Shown: positions 48,056 to 56,391 of the stretch, piece by piece | Layout: each line of letters begins with the position of its first letter | Position numbering within the stretch: the first letter of the stretch is position 1 | From: Cellulomonas chengniuliangii | GTDB taxonomy: Bacteria > Actinomycetota > Actinomycetes > Actinomycetales > Cellulomonadaceae | DNA length: 64,000 bases | Reading direction: 5' to 3' | Assembly (NCBI RefSeq): GCF_024508335.1 | Contig: NZ_CP101988.1 | Coordinates: forward strand, 2,666,001 to 2,730,000 | Notes under the pieces: generated by a model | What the model saw: only the letters and a program-made list of their open reading frames with translations | Told to the model about the DNA's origin: nothing | The model's database searches: none | Program-made: the position numbers and the translations under genes

Positions 48056-48431
48056 GAACAACTCTCCTTATGCCGGGCACTCCGCGCTCACACCGAAGTC
48101 TCAGTCCCACCGACAGCAGCCCTTCGCCGGGCCCTGCGACTCACATCGCTTACGTGTCGACTGAGGTTGGTGGTTCCTCGGACGACATACCCCGACCCAG
48201 CCACGCGGCGGCACCACCCTGCGCTGTCGACGCCAAGCCGCGCCACTCGGCACGTGGGGTGGACGGCGACGGCGCCAGAAACTACCGGTGACCGGCTTCG
48301 CACTCCGAGCAAGCGGTCGCATCACCGTCAGGTTCATCCGATTGCCGCAGCACCCCCGGGCAGGGGCAGAGCAGAGCACCCCGACACGCCCGGCCCGTGC
48401 AGCAGGACCCGCGGTCGTCGTCTCCACGTCT
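48056..48431. other. Stretch without a recognisable gene
   Basis: 376 bases between the small AT-richer gene and the kdpE duplicate. All frames give Arg/Ala/Pro-rich peptides without known motifs or ribosome sites. I see no repeat, tRNA or insertion sequence in it. It is probably non-coding or heavily decayed island DNA. Confidence 0.5.
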
Positions 48432-48556
48432 GCTCACACCTCGAACACGTACCCCATGCCCGGCTGGGTCCGCAGGTGGCGCGGGTTGGACGGGTCCGCC
48501 ACGAGCTTGCGCCGCAGTTGTGCGGCGTAGACGCGCAGGTAACCGGTCTCGGACGT
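48432..48556 (-). pseudogene. Duplicate of the kdpE 3' end
   Basis: 125 bp almost identical (five mismatches, counted by eye) to 55706-55830, which is the end of kdpE with its stop codon. The encoded piece is the last 40 residues of the response regulator (SETGYLRVYAAQLRRKLVADP to GMGYVFEV). The copy is in direct orientation with kdpE, 7.27 kb away, and is cut off sharply at 48556. It is a non-functional fragment marking the left side of the island. Confidence 0.9.
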
Positions 48557-48914
48557 CACCCGCACCGGCTTCGAGGAAGCCCTCGCCTCCGCGTCCCTGA
48601 GCCACTAGGACGACTCCGTCTACTCCAGCCCCGAGGAATGGCGAGCACGCAAGGAAGCCAGCCCCGTCCGCGTCCAGTGGGACCCCGAGCGCGACCTCCG
48701 CCTCGATCCGCTGCCATGGCGCTCACACCAGATCGGACTCTCCGGCGTCGCGGTCCAGAGCTACCTACACGACTGGATCATATGCATTAACGACATCACC
48801 GAACGCGTGCAGGCACTGCGCACCGCAGCCTTCGCCGATCCGTCGCTTCTCCCCGCGGAGCGCCCCTACGCGCTGCCCGACCTAGTCGCCCAAGCCGTCG
48901 GCGCTGACCGCTGA
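48557..48914 (+). pseudogene. DUF4291 gene remnant (3' part)
   Basis: Reading from 48555 in one frame gives VTRTGFEEALASASLSH, a stop TAG at 48606-48608, then DDSVYSSPEEWRARKEASPV, RVQWDPERDLRLDPLPWRS, HQIGLSGVAVQSYLHDWI and so on to TGA 48912-48914. This is the C-terminal half of a DUF4291 protein; the stop replaces the Tyr expected in an SHYD-like motif. The 5' half is missing because the kdpE fragment abuts it. No start codon remains. Confidence 0.75.
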
Positions 48915-48948
48915 GACTCAGGCGGACCGGCGCTCGAGTTGTCGGCGC

Positions 48949-49306
48949 GCCTCGTTCCAGCCCCACCGCCTGCGCGAGCTGCGCACCCAGGCCGGCTGGT
49001 CCCAAGCCGACCTCGCCGACAAGATCGACCCCGACGCCCGGCAGGTCTCCCGCTGCGAAGGCGGCAACGTCACCCCCGACCTGGACACCGTCGTTCGCAT
49101 CGCCGAGACCTTCGACGTCACCGTGGACTACCTCGTCATCCCCGACACGCCCCGCCGGCCCCTGCACGCCCCCACCAACGCCCTGGCCGACCTCCTCGCC
49201 GCCTTCGCCGCCCTGCCCCCCCGACGACCAAGCCGCACTACTCAAAGCCCTCGACGCCCTCGTCACCAAGACCAGACTCCGCGCCCTGACCACCGACGCC
49301 AGCTGA
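48949..49306 (+). pseudogene. Frameshifted XRE-family regulator
   Basis: The first frame reads HRLRELRTQAGWSQADLADK, then QVSRCEGGNVTPDLDTVVRI and AETFDVTVDYLVIPDTPRRP, a helix-turn-helix of the Xre/Cro type, up to LADLLAAFAALP. At a run of seven C (49216-49222) the frame must change; the next frame continues DDQAALLKALDALVTKTRLRALTTDAS and stops at 49306. One extra C explains it. No start codon is present upstream of the helix-turn-helix, so the gene is also truncated at its 5' end. A sequencing slip at the C-run is possible. Confidence 0.7.
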
Positions 49307-49309
49307 CTG

Positions 49310-49546
49310 CTACTCGGGCCGAGACGACTCCCGCAGAAGCTCGCCCAGCCGGGCCCGCAGCGCCTTCGCCTGATCCGGTGTCACGCCGAGCCTGGTTTCA
49401 AACTCCCACCCCTCAACGAGCTCCAGCGCCTCGTTGACCGCCCCGGCCAACACGGCCAGATCCGCGCGTGCGACGGCCAGAACCAACTCATCGTCGGTCA
49501 CCTCGTCGTCACCGATCCAAGGGGAATCGGGATGAAGGATCCTCAT
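49310..49546 (-). CDS. Small acidic protein, candidate Rhs immunity
   Basis: 78 aa, acidic, helical (DDELVLAVARADLAVLAGAV; NEALELVEGWEFETRLGV; TPDQAKALRARLGELLRESS). It is placed 12 bases after the end of the Rhs module on the same strand, exactly where a cognate immunity gene is found. No family name. AGGG lies upstream of ATG 49546. A role as inhibitor of the adjacent nuclease-like tip is inference from position and charge. Confidence 0.6.
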   Translation of the reverse strand: MRILHPDSPWIGDDEVTDDELVLAVARADLAVLAGAVNEALELVEGWEFETRLGVTPDQAKALRARLGELLRESSRPE

Positions 49547-49558
49547 GTCGGCCGTCCC

Positions 49559-51204
49559 TCAGTTCAGGTTCAGGAAGTAGTCATAGCCACTCGTCGGGCG
49601 GAACGCCGTTCCGCCGTCGACGGCGTTCGGGTTACGAATGACGATCGCCCCGTTGTTCCAGTACGCGGTCCGCCCGCCACCGAGCGTACGCATCTCACCG
49701 TTCAGCACCACATCCTCGATGTGGGAGGCAAACTGTGGCCTCGTCGTGATCCCTGGGAACTCCCTTGATCGTTCACGTGCTTCTGGAACGCGTGGCCGCC
49801 CGAGATCTCCTCGCCCGTCAGCTGCGCCCGTAGACGCACACCGTTCAGGACATCGTCAGCTCCTGTGCGTGCGGTTTTTGCGGCAACGCTGCCGCCGCGC
49901 GCAACCGCCGTTCCCGCGGCGGCGGCGCCGATCTTGCCGCCGACCTTGCCTATGCCGGGAATGAAGCCGACGATGCCCATCGCCGCAGCGACGCAGTTGC
50001 CTTCGCTGTAGTTTGCGGCCATAGCGCCGGCGTTGGCACCTAGCGAGAGCGCGATGAGCGCGGCGCCCACTGGGGCGCCGACTCCCGTGGCCGTCACAAT
50101 TGCGCCGGCAACCCCAAGTCCCAGAGACACGTTGTCCCAGGTCGCGCCCGTCCACGTGCCCGGGTTCCACCAGTCGAGGCCGAGGGGGTCGGTGAATTGC
50201 AGTGGGTTGCCGTCGGTGTATCCGTAGGGGTTGCCGGTGGTGGCTTCGAGGGGGTCGCGGGTGAGGAATTGTGCGCTGGCGGGGTCGTAGTAGCGGGCGC
50301 GGAGGTAGAGGTATCCGGTGGGGTCGGTGTACTCCCCGGCGTATCCGAACCGGGTGATCACCGCGCAGAGCACGTCGGTGACGGCCTGGGGGACTCCGTA
50401 GGCGTCGTAGTCGGCGTCCGAGGTGACCGAGCCGGTGTGGTCGGTGGTGCTGCGCACGGAGCCGAGGGCGTCGGTGTGCAGGTAATCGACGGACGCGTCG
50501 CCCAGGTCGACCTGGGCAAGCGGGGTGCTGCCGTTGCCGTACACGTAGGCGTGGGACACGTCGGTGAGCAGCAGCGGGATGCCAGCGAGGGCGTCCCAGG
50601 TGTACTGCTCGACGACCGTGCCGGTGGTGGCGGTGGCGCGAAGCCCGGTCGCGGCGTACGTGTAGCTGGTGGTGGTCCCGTCCAGGCCGGTGACTGAGGT
50701 GAGCTGGTTGGCCTGGTTGTAGGTGTGCCCGACGGTCCCGGCGGTCGGGCCGGTGTCGGTGGTGGCGGTGGCCCGGTTGCCGCGGGCGTCGTACGCGTAC
50801 GCCGTCGTCGTCGCAGGGACTGAGCCGGTGGCGGGCGTGGCCAAGGTGGTGACCTGGCGGGCGGAGTCGTAGGCGAGGGTCCGCCCGTCGGCCAGGGCCG
50901 TGACCGATCCGGCCGCGTCGAAGGCGAACGCGCCAGCGTTGTCGCCGGTGATCTGCTCGATCCGCCCGAGCCCGTCCCAGGCGAAGTCGCTGCTGGTGGT
51001 CGCCGAGGTCGGTGGCGCACGAGACTGGGTGGAACGGGTGGTGGCCTGGTCGGCCAGAAGCCCAGCGTCGGTGTACCCGTAGGCGAGCTCGAGCAGGTCG
51101 AACCCATTCCCGGCGACGGTGATGCCCAGGGTCTGGCCGGCGTCGTCGCGGTCGTAGGACGTCACGACATCGTTGGGATAGGCGACCTGCTCGGTGTAGG
51201 CCAC
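49559..51204 (-). pseudogene. Truncated Rhs protein with nuclease-like tip, frameshifted
   Basis: Rhs core repeats (YDARGNRATATTDTGPTAG; YLHTDALGSVRSTTDHTG) lead to the core end YDPASAQFLTRDPLEATTGN PYGYTDGNPLQ, a hydrophobic pre-toxin stretch and a tip starting GGHAFQKHVNDQ. A base is missing in a G-run (plus-strand CCC 49762-49764); restoring it gives EFPGITTRPQFASHIEDVVL, NGEMRTLGGGRTAYWNNGAI, then GGTAFRPTSGYDYFLNLN and a stop at 49559. GHAF and GGTAFRP motifs resemble RNase-like polymorphic toxin tips. Only about 500 residues exist, so the large N-terminal shell is absent. Confidence 0.75.
50283..51152 (-). repeat. Rhs core repeat, copy 1
   Basis: About 870 bp that is near-identical and collinear with 53154-54023 (constant offset 2871 bp, no net gaps; more than 90% identity by eye). 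It codes for the conserved Rhs core just before the variable tips. Direct repeats of this length invite homologous recombination that would delete or swap the tip and immunity genes between them. Confidence 0.85.
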
Positions 51205-51244
51205 GGCACTCCACCAAGCCTCCCAGGTATCTCAAGCTGCTCGA

Positions 51245-51620
51245 TCAAGCCGAGCGGAACGCCCACTGAGCACCCCGCCCGGAGGGCCAGTCCGCCAGCT
51301 GATCAGCCGGCGAGGCCCACTCCACGAAGGAACACCCGACGCTACGAAGGAACACCCGACGCTCGGACCTGTCGTCGACCCGAAGCACGATCTCGTCGTC
51401 ACACACCCACAAGCACGACTCGATCACGGCATCGAACTCGAGCCGGCCCCTCTCCCCCGGCCGATCACGCGCCGCACCGAGGTCTCGCAGATGAAGACCC
51501 ACCCTCCAGCGCTCTCGAAGACGGCCAGTAGGTCCTCGTCAACGAATGGCCATCTCGCGCGGCAGCCGACGAAACCGGCCTGATGGCGGTCAGCCACGAA
51601 CCGGCCTGATCCGCACCGCC
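51245..51620 (-). pseudogene. Frameshifted small gene, possible immunity remnant
   Basis: One minus-strand frame reads FVADRHQAGFVGCRARWPFV and DEDLLAVFESAGGWVFICET, then changes near a GGGGG/GGGG stretch (about 51457-51470) into LEFDAVIESCLWVCDDEIVL and RVDDRSERRVFLRSVGCSFV, ending at 51245. The two halves look like one protein of about 120 aa. Family unknown; position beside an Rhs module suggests an old immunity or orphan tip gene. It includes a 20-bp tandem duplication. Confidence 0.45.
51324..51363. repeat. 20-bp tandem duplication
   Basis: ACGAAGGAACACCCGACGCT occurs twice in tandem (51324-51343 and 51344-51363). Twenty bases is not a multiple of three, so the duplication changes the reading frame of the small gene that contains it. 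Confidence 0.9.
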
Positions 51621-51633
51621 ACCCCAGACGCGA

Positions 51634-51777
51634 TCACCCACCTCCAGGCGGAAGCATCGTCCAGCCGTCCCACTTGTACCCGGCGTTCGTGAGCTGACCG
51701 AGCTCGCGGCCAAACACCGTGGTCCTGCCAGCGGCCGCATCCCAGACAATCTCCCAGGTCAGGTTCAGCCGACGCAC
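51634..51777 (-). other. Possible 47-aa coding remnant
   Basis: A minus-strand frame starting at GTG 51777 reads RRLNLTWEIVWDAAAGRTTV, FGRELGQLTNAGYKWDGWTM and ends LPPGGG at 51634. The composition is protein-like, but there is no ribosome site and no known family. It may be the tail of a lost toxin tip or a small gene. The AT-rich bases 51778-51954 upstream show nothing else recognisable. Confidence 0.3.
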
Positions 51778-51954
51778 ACAGGCAACTCGCGATCAATTAT
51801 CGCTCTGCACCCATTGATCGTTCTCCACGATCGTCCAGTCGGGTATACAAAAACCCACTCGACGAAGACGCAATTCAGTACTTCACCAACCGCAACCGAG
51901 GGTTGAACACTGCGCGAAGAAAAGGACAGATTCGGGCATGAACCAAACAGCGGC

Positions 51955-52383
51955 TCATGAGAGCCATTTCACTACATCCGCGTCCGTGAGATCACGGCAC
52001 GGCGGTAGCACCAACAAGCGAGGTCGCCCCGTGCGAATATTCACCAACAGCAAGAATGCGCCAAAGGCGACAAAGAAGGTTGCCGCGGCAAGCCCCACGA
52101 ATTCCCAGTCGCCACCTGGGCCGGTCGAAAAGAACGTCATAGGCACCGCAAGGGTGAAAACTCCGAAAACGCCGGTCAAATATGTGGTGAGGGGAATTAT
52201 TGAGCGCGCAAAAGTAGGTAGCGACATCCCGGTCAACTGGCGAAAAACTACAGCGACTCGCGAAACATAACGCCGATGCACCTCCGCGCGGAACAAAACT
52301 CGAATCAGGATCGCAAATCCGATGAACGCTACGCAGGAGATCATCCAGGCAAGCAGATCGGCAGTGTGGATTCCAGCAGGCAT
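51955..52383 (-). CDS. Membrane protein, candidate Rhs2 immunity
   Basis: 142 aa with about four hydrophobic segments (LLAWMISCVAFIGFAILIRV; SIIPLTTYLTGVFGVFTLAV; GLAAATFFVAFGAFLLLVNI). It is distinctly AT-richer than the window. ATG 52383 follows GAGG at good spacing and lies 15 bases after the Rhs2 stop on the same strand. The Rhs2 tip is a glycine-zipper membrane-type sequence, so a membrane-embedded immunity protein is a logical partner. No family is recognised. Confidence 0.65.
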   Translation of the reverse strand: MPAGIHTADLLAWMISCVAFIGFAILIRVLFRAEVHRRYVSRVAVVFRQLTGMSLPTFARSIIPLTTYLTGVFGVFTLAVPMTFFSTGPGGDWEFVGLAAATFFVAFGAFLLLVNIRTGRPRLLVLPPCRDLTDADVVKWLS

Positions 52384-52398
52384 CAACACACCTCTCTT

Positions 52399-54081
52399 TC
52401 AGTAGTAAATGTGATCCTGCATTGCATTTAAGCCGCGTTGCCCTAACCATGCGCCCGCAGTCCCGAAAGCTGCGCCGACAACGAACCCCGCCACGGTCCC
52501 GAGGCCCGGCACCACGCTGCCCACGGCCGAGCCGACGAGTGAGCCGGCGGCCATGCCCGCAAGGAGACCCATGCCTCCACCTGCCACGGCCGCCGACGCT
52601 CGTGCTGCGGCCATGCTAGAGCCTTCGCCAGCACCAATAGAATCACTGTACGCCTGAACCCCGCCTAAACCCGCGCCGACAATGCCCACCCCGCCGCCGA
52701 TCGCGCGCACCGCACCGCCCTTTCCAACAGAATTCATCGTCGCACGAGAGCCGGGATGGGAGTATGAAGACAAGACTCGCCCACTCGCGGACGCGGTGCC
52801 CTGACTTACAGGACTCCCCTGCCACCGATAATTGGCCAAGTTTCTGCCCGCCTCACTTGCCGCGCGGGTGTGATAGGCCAAAGCAAACGCAGCAGTATCG
52901 GCAGCCGTCACACCGGCCCCGGCGCCAACGAACAGACCGCGATACGAATCTCCCAGCCCCCCAGCAGTGTAAGGGGAGCAGGAATCGTTTCCCGTTGGCG
53001 CACCCAACAACCATGTGCTCCTTCTGGGGTTCAACATCATGGCGCTAAGACCTGTTGGGTCGACTCGCTGAAGCGGATTGCCATCGGCGTAGCCGTAAGC
53101 ATCGAGCGTGCTATCAACAAGACGGTCCACAGAAATGAACTGGGCGGTGGTGGGGTCGTAGTAGCGGGCTCGGAGGTAGAGGTAGCCGGTGGGGTCGGCG
53201 TACTCCCCGGCGTACCCGAACCGGGTGATCACCGCGCAGAGCACGTCGGTGACGGCCTGCGGGACTCCGTAGGCGTCGTAGTCGGCGTCCGAGGTGACCG
53301 TGCCGGTCTGGTCGGTGGTGCTGCGGACGGAGCCGAGGGCGTCGGTGTGCAGGTAGTCGATGGACGCGTCGGCCAGGTCGACCTGGGCGAGCGGGGTGCT
53401 GCCGTTGCCGTACACGTAGGCGTGGGTCGCGTCGGTGAGCTGTAGCGGGATGCCGGCGAGGGTGTCCCAGGTGTACTGCTCGACGGCTGTGCCGGTGGTC
53501 GCGGTGGCGCGGAGCCCGGTGGCGGCGTACGTGTAACTGGTGGTGGTCCCGTCGCGGCCGGTGACTGAGGTGAGCTGGTTGGCCTGGTTGTAGGTGTGCC
53601 CGACGGTCCCCGCGGTCGGGCCGGCGTCGGTGGTGGCAGTAGCCCGGTTGCCGCGGGCGTCGTACGCGAACGCCGTCGTCGTTACCGAGGTCGCGTCCGC
53701 GGCGGGGGTGGCCAGGGTCGTGAGCTGGCGGGCGGTGTCGTAGGTGAGGGTGCGGCCGTCGGCCAGGGTCGTCACCGATCCAGCGGCGTCGAAGGTGAAC
53801 GTGCCGGCGTCGTCGCCGGTGATCTGCTCGATCCGCCCGAGGTCGTCCCAGGCGAAGTCGCTGCTGGTGGTCGCCGTGGTCGGTGGTGCGCGGGACTGGG
53901 TGGAGCGGGTGGTGGTCTGGTCGGCCAGGAGCCCGGCGTCGGTGTACCCGTAGGCGAGCTCGAGCAGGTCGATCCCACTCCCCGCCACGGTGATTCCCAG
54001 GGTCTGGCCGGCGTCGTCGCGCTCGGTGCGGCCGTCCGCGTCGTAGGTGTAGGTGTAGTCCCGGTCAGCCCAGTCGGTCAC
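52399..54081 (-). CDS. Truncated Rhs protein with glycine-zipper tip
   Basis: 560 aa from GTG 54081; Rhs-like coding continues upstream without a good start to about 54135 (TREVVGRAYDAAGQLTKV), so the gene is 5' truncated. It contains YD-repeat core (YDARGNRATATTDAGPTAG; YLHTDALGSVRSTTDQTG), the core end RARYYDPTTAQFISVDRLV, then a unique tip of about 220 residues. The tip has AVAGGGMGLLAGMAAGSLVG and VVPGLGTVAGFVVGAAFGTA, a glycine-zipper membrane-insertion pattern, and ends DHIYY. A pore-forming action is inference. No frameshift is seen here. Confidence 0.75.
   Translation of the reverse strand: MTDWADRDYTYTYDADGRTERDDAGQTLGITVAGSGIDLLELAYGYTDAGLLADQTTTRSTQSRAPPTTATTSSDFAWDDLGRIEQITGDDAGTFTFDAAGSVTTLADGRTLTYDTARQLTTLATPAADATSVTTTAFAYDARGNRATATTDAGPTAGTVGHTYNQANQLTSVTGRDGTTTSYTYAATGLRATATTGTAVEQYTWDTLAGIPLQLTDATHAYVYGNGSTPLAQVDLADASIDYLHTDALGSVRSTTDQTGTVTSDADYDAYGVPQAVTDVLCAVITRFGYAGEYADPTGYLYLRARYYDPTTAQFISVDRLVDSTLDAYGYADGNPLQRVDPTGLSAMMLNPRRSTWLLGAPTGNDSCSPYTAGGLGDSYRGLFVGAGAGVTAADTAAFALAYHTRAASEAGRNLANYRWQGSPVSQGTASASGRVLSSYSHPGSRATMNSVGKGGAVRAIGGGVGIVGAGLGGVQAYSDSIGAGEGSSMAAARASAAVAGGGMGLLAGMAAGSLVGSAVGSVVPGLGTVAGFVVGAAFGTAGAWLGQRGLNAMQDHIYY
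53154..54023 (-). repeat. Rhs core repeat, copy 2
   Basis: Partner of 50283-51152 at a constant 2871-bp offset and the same orientation. The two copies diverge abruptly at the tip boundary on one side and just upstream of the DDAGQTLGITVAG segment on the other, where copy 1 reads SYDRDD and copy 2 reads GRTERDD. Confidence 0.85.
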
Positions 54082-54281
54082 CTTGGTGAGCTGGCCCGCC
54101 GCGTCGTAGGCCCGGCCGACAACTTCACGCGTGGGGAGTCGAGGCTGAGGACCCGCCTTGTTTCAATCAGCCGCAACGGATGCGCGTACCTTCGCGGCCA
54201 TCTCAGAGGCGCCTCGAGCACGCCCTGTCCTCCTTGCCCTCAATACGGCAATGAGAACCCTGCCTCCAGCGGCTTGCGCTC

Positions 54282-54347
54282 GATCAGGTCGCCCACCCCA
54301 ACGAGTCGTGACTTCCTGCGACCGCGACGATGCCAGCCAGATCCTGG
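54282..54347 (+). pseudogene. Inverted Rhs remnant
   Basis: 66 plus-strand bases match the reverse complement of the start of Rhs copy 1 (EQVAYPNDVVTSYDRDDAGQ region) with eight mismatches and one missing base, by hand count. The orientation is opposite to both Rhs modules. It shows that a third Rhs copy was once here and has been inverted and eroded. The flanking bases 54136-54376 contain no other gene. Confidence 0.65.
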
Positions 54348-54376
54348 CCGCGGGCGACGCCACCGCGGGTCCACCA

Positions 54377-54721
54377 CTATCGCCAAGGATCTAATTCCAG
54401 CAAATGCCGAGGCAGGATCTCTCGAAGTTCTACCCCTCCCGGCTCGTCGGGATCTGGGAGCATCTCGATCCCGCTCACGGCGATAAGATCCCTCACCGAA
54501 TCATCACCGCGCAGGTATTGTTCACCAAGCCAATCCCACACCTCCACGCACATCGCGAGATCGGTGCCGAAGTGGGCTCCCATCCACCTCACCATGTCCG
54601 AGAGAATCAAGTGTGGCAGAGGTTCGCCGTCAGTCTGAGCCAGATTGTCTCTCAGAATCGGATCTAGCACGGTCCACTTTCGCGCTAACAATTCGACCAG
54701 CACTGTCGAAGACTCGGTCAT
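54377..54721 (-). CDS. Small acidic protein, candidate orphan immunity
   Basis: 114 aa. ARKWTVLDPILRDNLAQTDG, LPHLILSDMVRWMGAHFGTD and GDDSVRDLIAVSGIEMLPDP are clearly protein-like and resemble DUF7674-type proteins of polymorphic-toxin loci (tentative). Net acidic, cytoplasmic, no membrane segment. GAGGTG lies six bases before ATG 54721. It stands upstream of the Rhs2 fragment on the same strand; its partner toxin is not visible. Confidence 0.6.
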   Translation of the reverse strand: MTESSTVLVELLARKWTVLDPILRDNLAQTDGEPLPHLILSDMVRWMGAHFGTDLAMCVEVWDWLGEQYLRGDDSVRDLIAVSGIEMLPDPDEPGGVELREILPRHLLELDPWR

Positions 54722-54901
54722 TTTTCACACCTCAGCATCTCCCGGAGCATCCGTCTGTCAGGCCTCGTCACCGAAATGCCCCCTCGCCAACACCCGCATC
54801 CGCGCCGCACTCAACAGCGCCGCCAACTGAACCCGACGAGAATTTGCCACGCCGTTCGGAGCGGAGTTGCCGGTAGCGATCTCAACTCCCTCCACGAGGG
54901 G

Positions 54902-55465
54902 TTAACCATTAGCGCCCATAGAATTGGTCAGCACCCACGCTGCAGCCGCAGCCACCGCGGCGCAGGCGCCCCAGACGCAGACCACGACCCTGGAAAGACG
55001 CGCTCGGCGGGCCAACAGTTCTCCCGCGGCGATCGCAGCTAGCGGAGTCGAAAGCGCCATGACTGCGAGTGTTGATCGCGCCCCGACCCATGAGCACATC
55101 GCTCGGCTCTCCGCTGCCGCGGGCGAGATCGGCCCGACCACCAGGGCGAAGAGCGGCAGTGCAAGGAGTGTTCCGAGCCCGATCGGCCACCAGCGATGCC
55201 ACAGGAAGTCGGGGCCCGCAGATTGTCCGAGCGCTCGCCCTACGGACCACACCACGCCAGCCACGAGCGCCAAACCGATGCTGACCAGCGCCGCATCGCG
55301 TGTGTCTGCCCCCGACGTCATGCAGTTCGCCGCCCGGTGCCCGGCAGAGAAGAGGCCGATGAGGGAGGCTGCTGCCGCAATCGTCGCTACTAGCGTCAAG
55401 GCCCAGCACATGACTACTCGCGTCAGGGCGGCCACTCGAGCGTTGGATGCTGGTGCTTCGCTCAT
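54902..55465 (-). CDS. Membrane protein of unknown function
   Basis: 187 aa with five to six hydrophobic helices (VVMCWALTLVATIAAAASLI; LVSIGLALVAGVVWSVGRAL; GLGTLLALPLFALVVGPISP; VVVCVWGACAAVAAAAAWVL). No family is recognised. Its ATG overlaps the stop of the frameshifted small ORF behind kdpE (ATGA), suggesting coupling. It may be a native gene downstream of kdp or an island gene. Confidence 0.6.
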   Translation of the reverse strand: MSEAPASNARVAALTRVVMCWALTLVATIAAAASLIGLFSAGHRAANCMTSGADTRDAALVSIGLALVAGVVWSVGRALGQSAGPDFLWHRWWPIGLGTLLALPLFALVVGPISPAAAESRAMCSWVGARSTLAVMALSTPLAAIAAGELLARRARLSRVVVCVWGACAAVAAAAAWVLTNSMGANG

Positions 55466-55645
55466 GGTTCGCCGGTCACCAACGTGAGGTCCATGCAGTG
55501 GCCGCGCCGAATGCTGAGTGAGTCCGCGCCCGTCTTCGCGATGTGCGCTGCTGGGAGCCCGGCGCCGTCGAGAAACGCCCCGCGGGCGAGGCCGGCGGTG
55601 GGGCGGCGTCGAGGTGCGACGGGGCGAGCAGGATCACGTTGGCCA
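55462..55645 (-). pseudogene. Frameshifted small ORF behind kdpE
   Basis: GAGGAGG just before ATG 55645 begins MANVILLAPSHLDAAPPPAS. A coherent second half, FLDGAGLPAAHIAKTGADSL then SIRRGHCMDLTLVTGEP, lies in another frame and stops at 55462, overlapping the next gene by ATGA. One base added to a G-run (plus-strand CCCC 55578-55581) would join them into a protein of about 60 aa. Either a recent mutation or a sequencing slip. Function unknown. Confidence 0.4.
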
Positions 55646-55707
55646 TTCGTCCTCCTCGGTCGCGACGAGCGTAGGGGTCGGCAGCACTCGCCGCCGGGAT
55701 TCGAGGC

Positions 55708-56387
<680 letters not shown>

Positions 56388-56391
<4 letters not shown>

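Noticed and set aside
47216-48790. A 524-codon plus-strand frame in the island
   Set aside because: It crosses the kdpE and DUF4291 fragments in the wrong frames and has no ribosome site or family; only one short patch (GNIELHNWIARGYHNPDY) looks protein-like.
53596-54486. A 296-codon plus-strand frame over the Rhs2 gene
   Set aside because: Gly/Val/Arg-rich shadow of the Rhs core; only the inverted Rhs patch at 54282 is meaningful there.
48557-55700. Insertion sequence or integrase to explain the island
   Set aside because: I searched the frames for transposase or recombinase motifs and terminal inverted repeats and saw none; the only boundaries are the kdpE duplicates.
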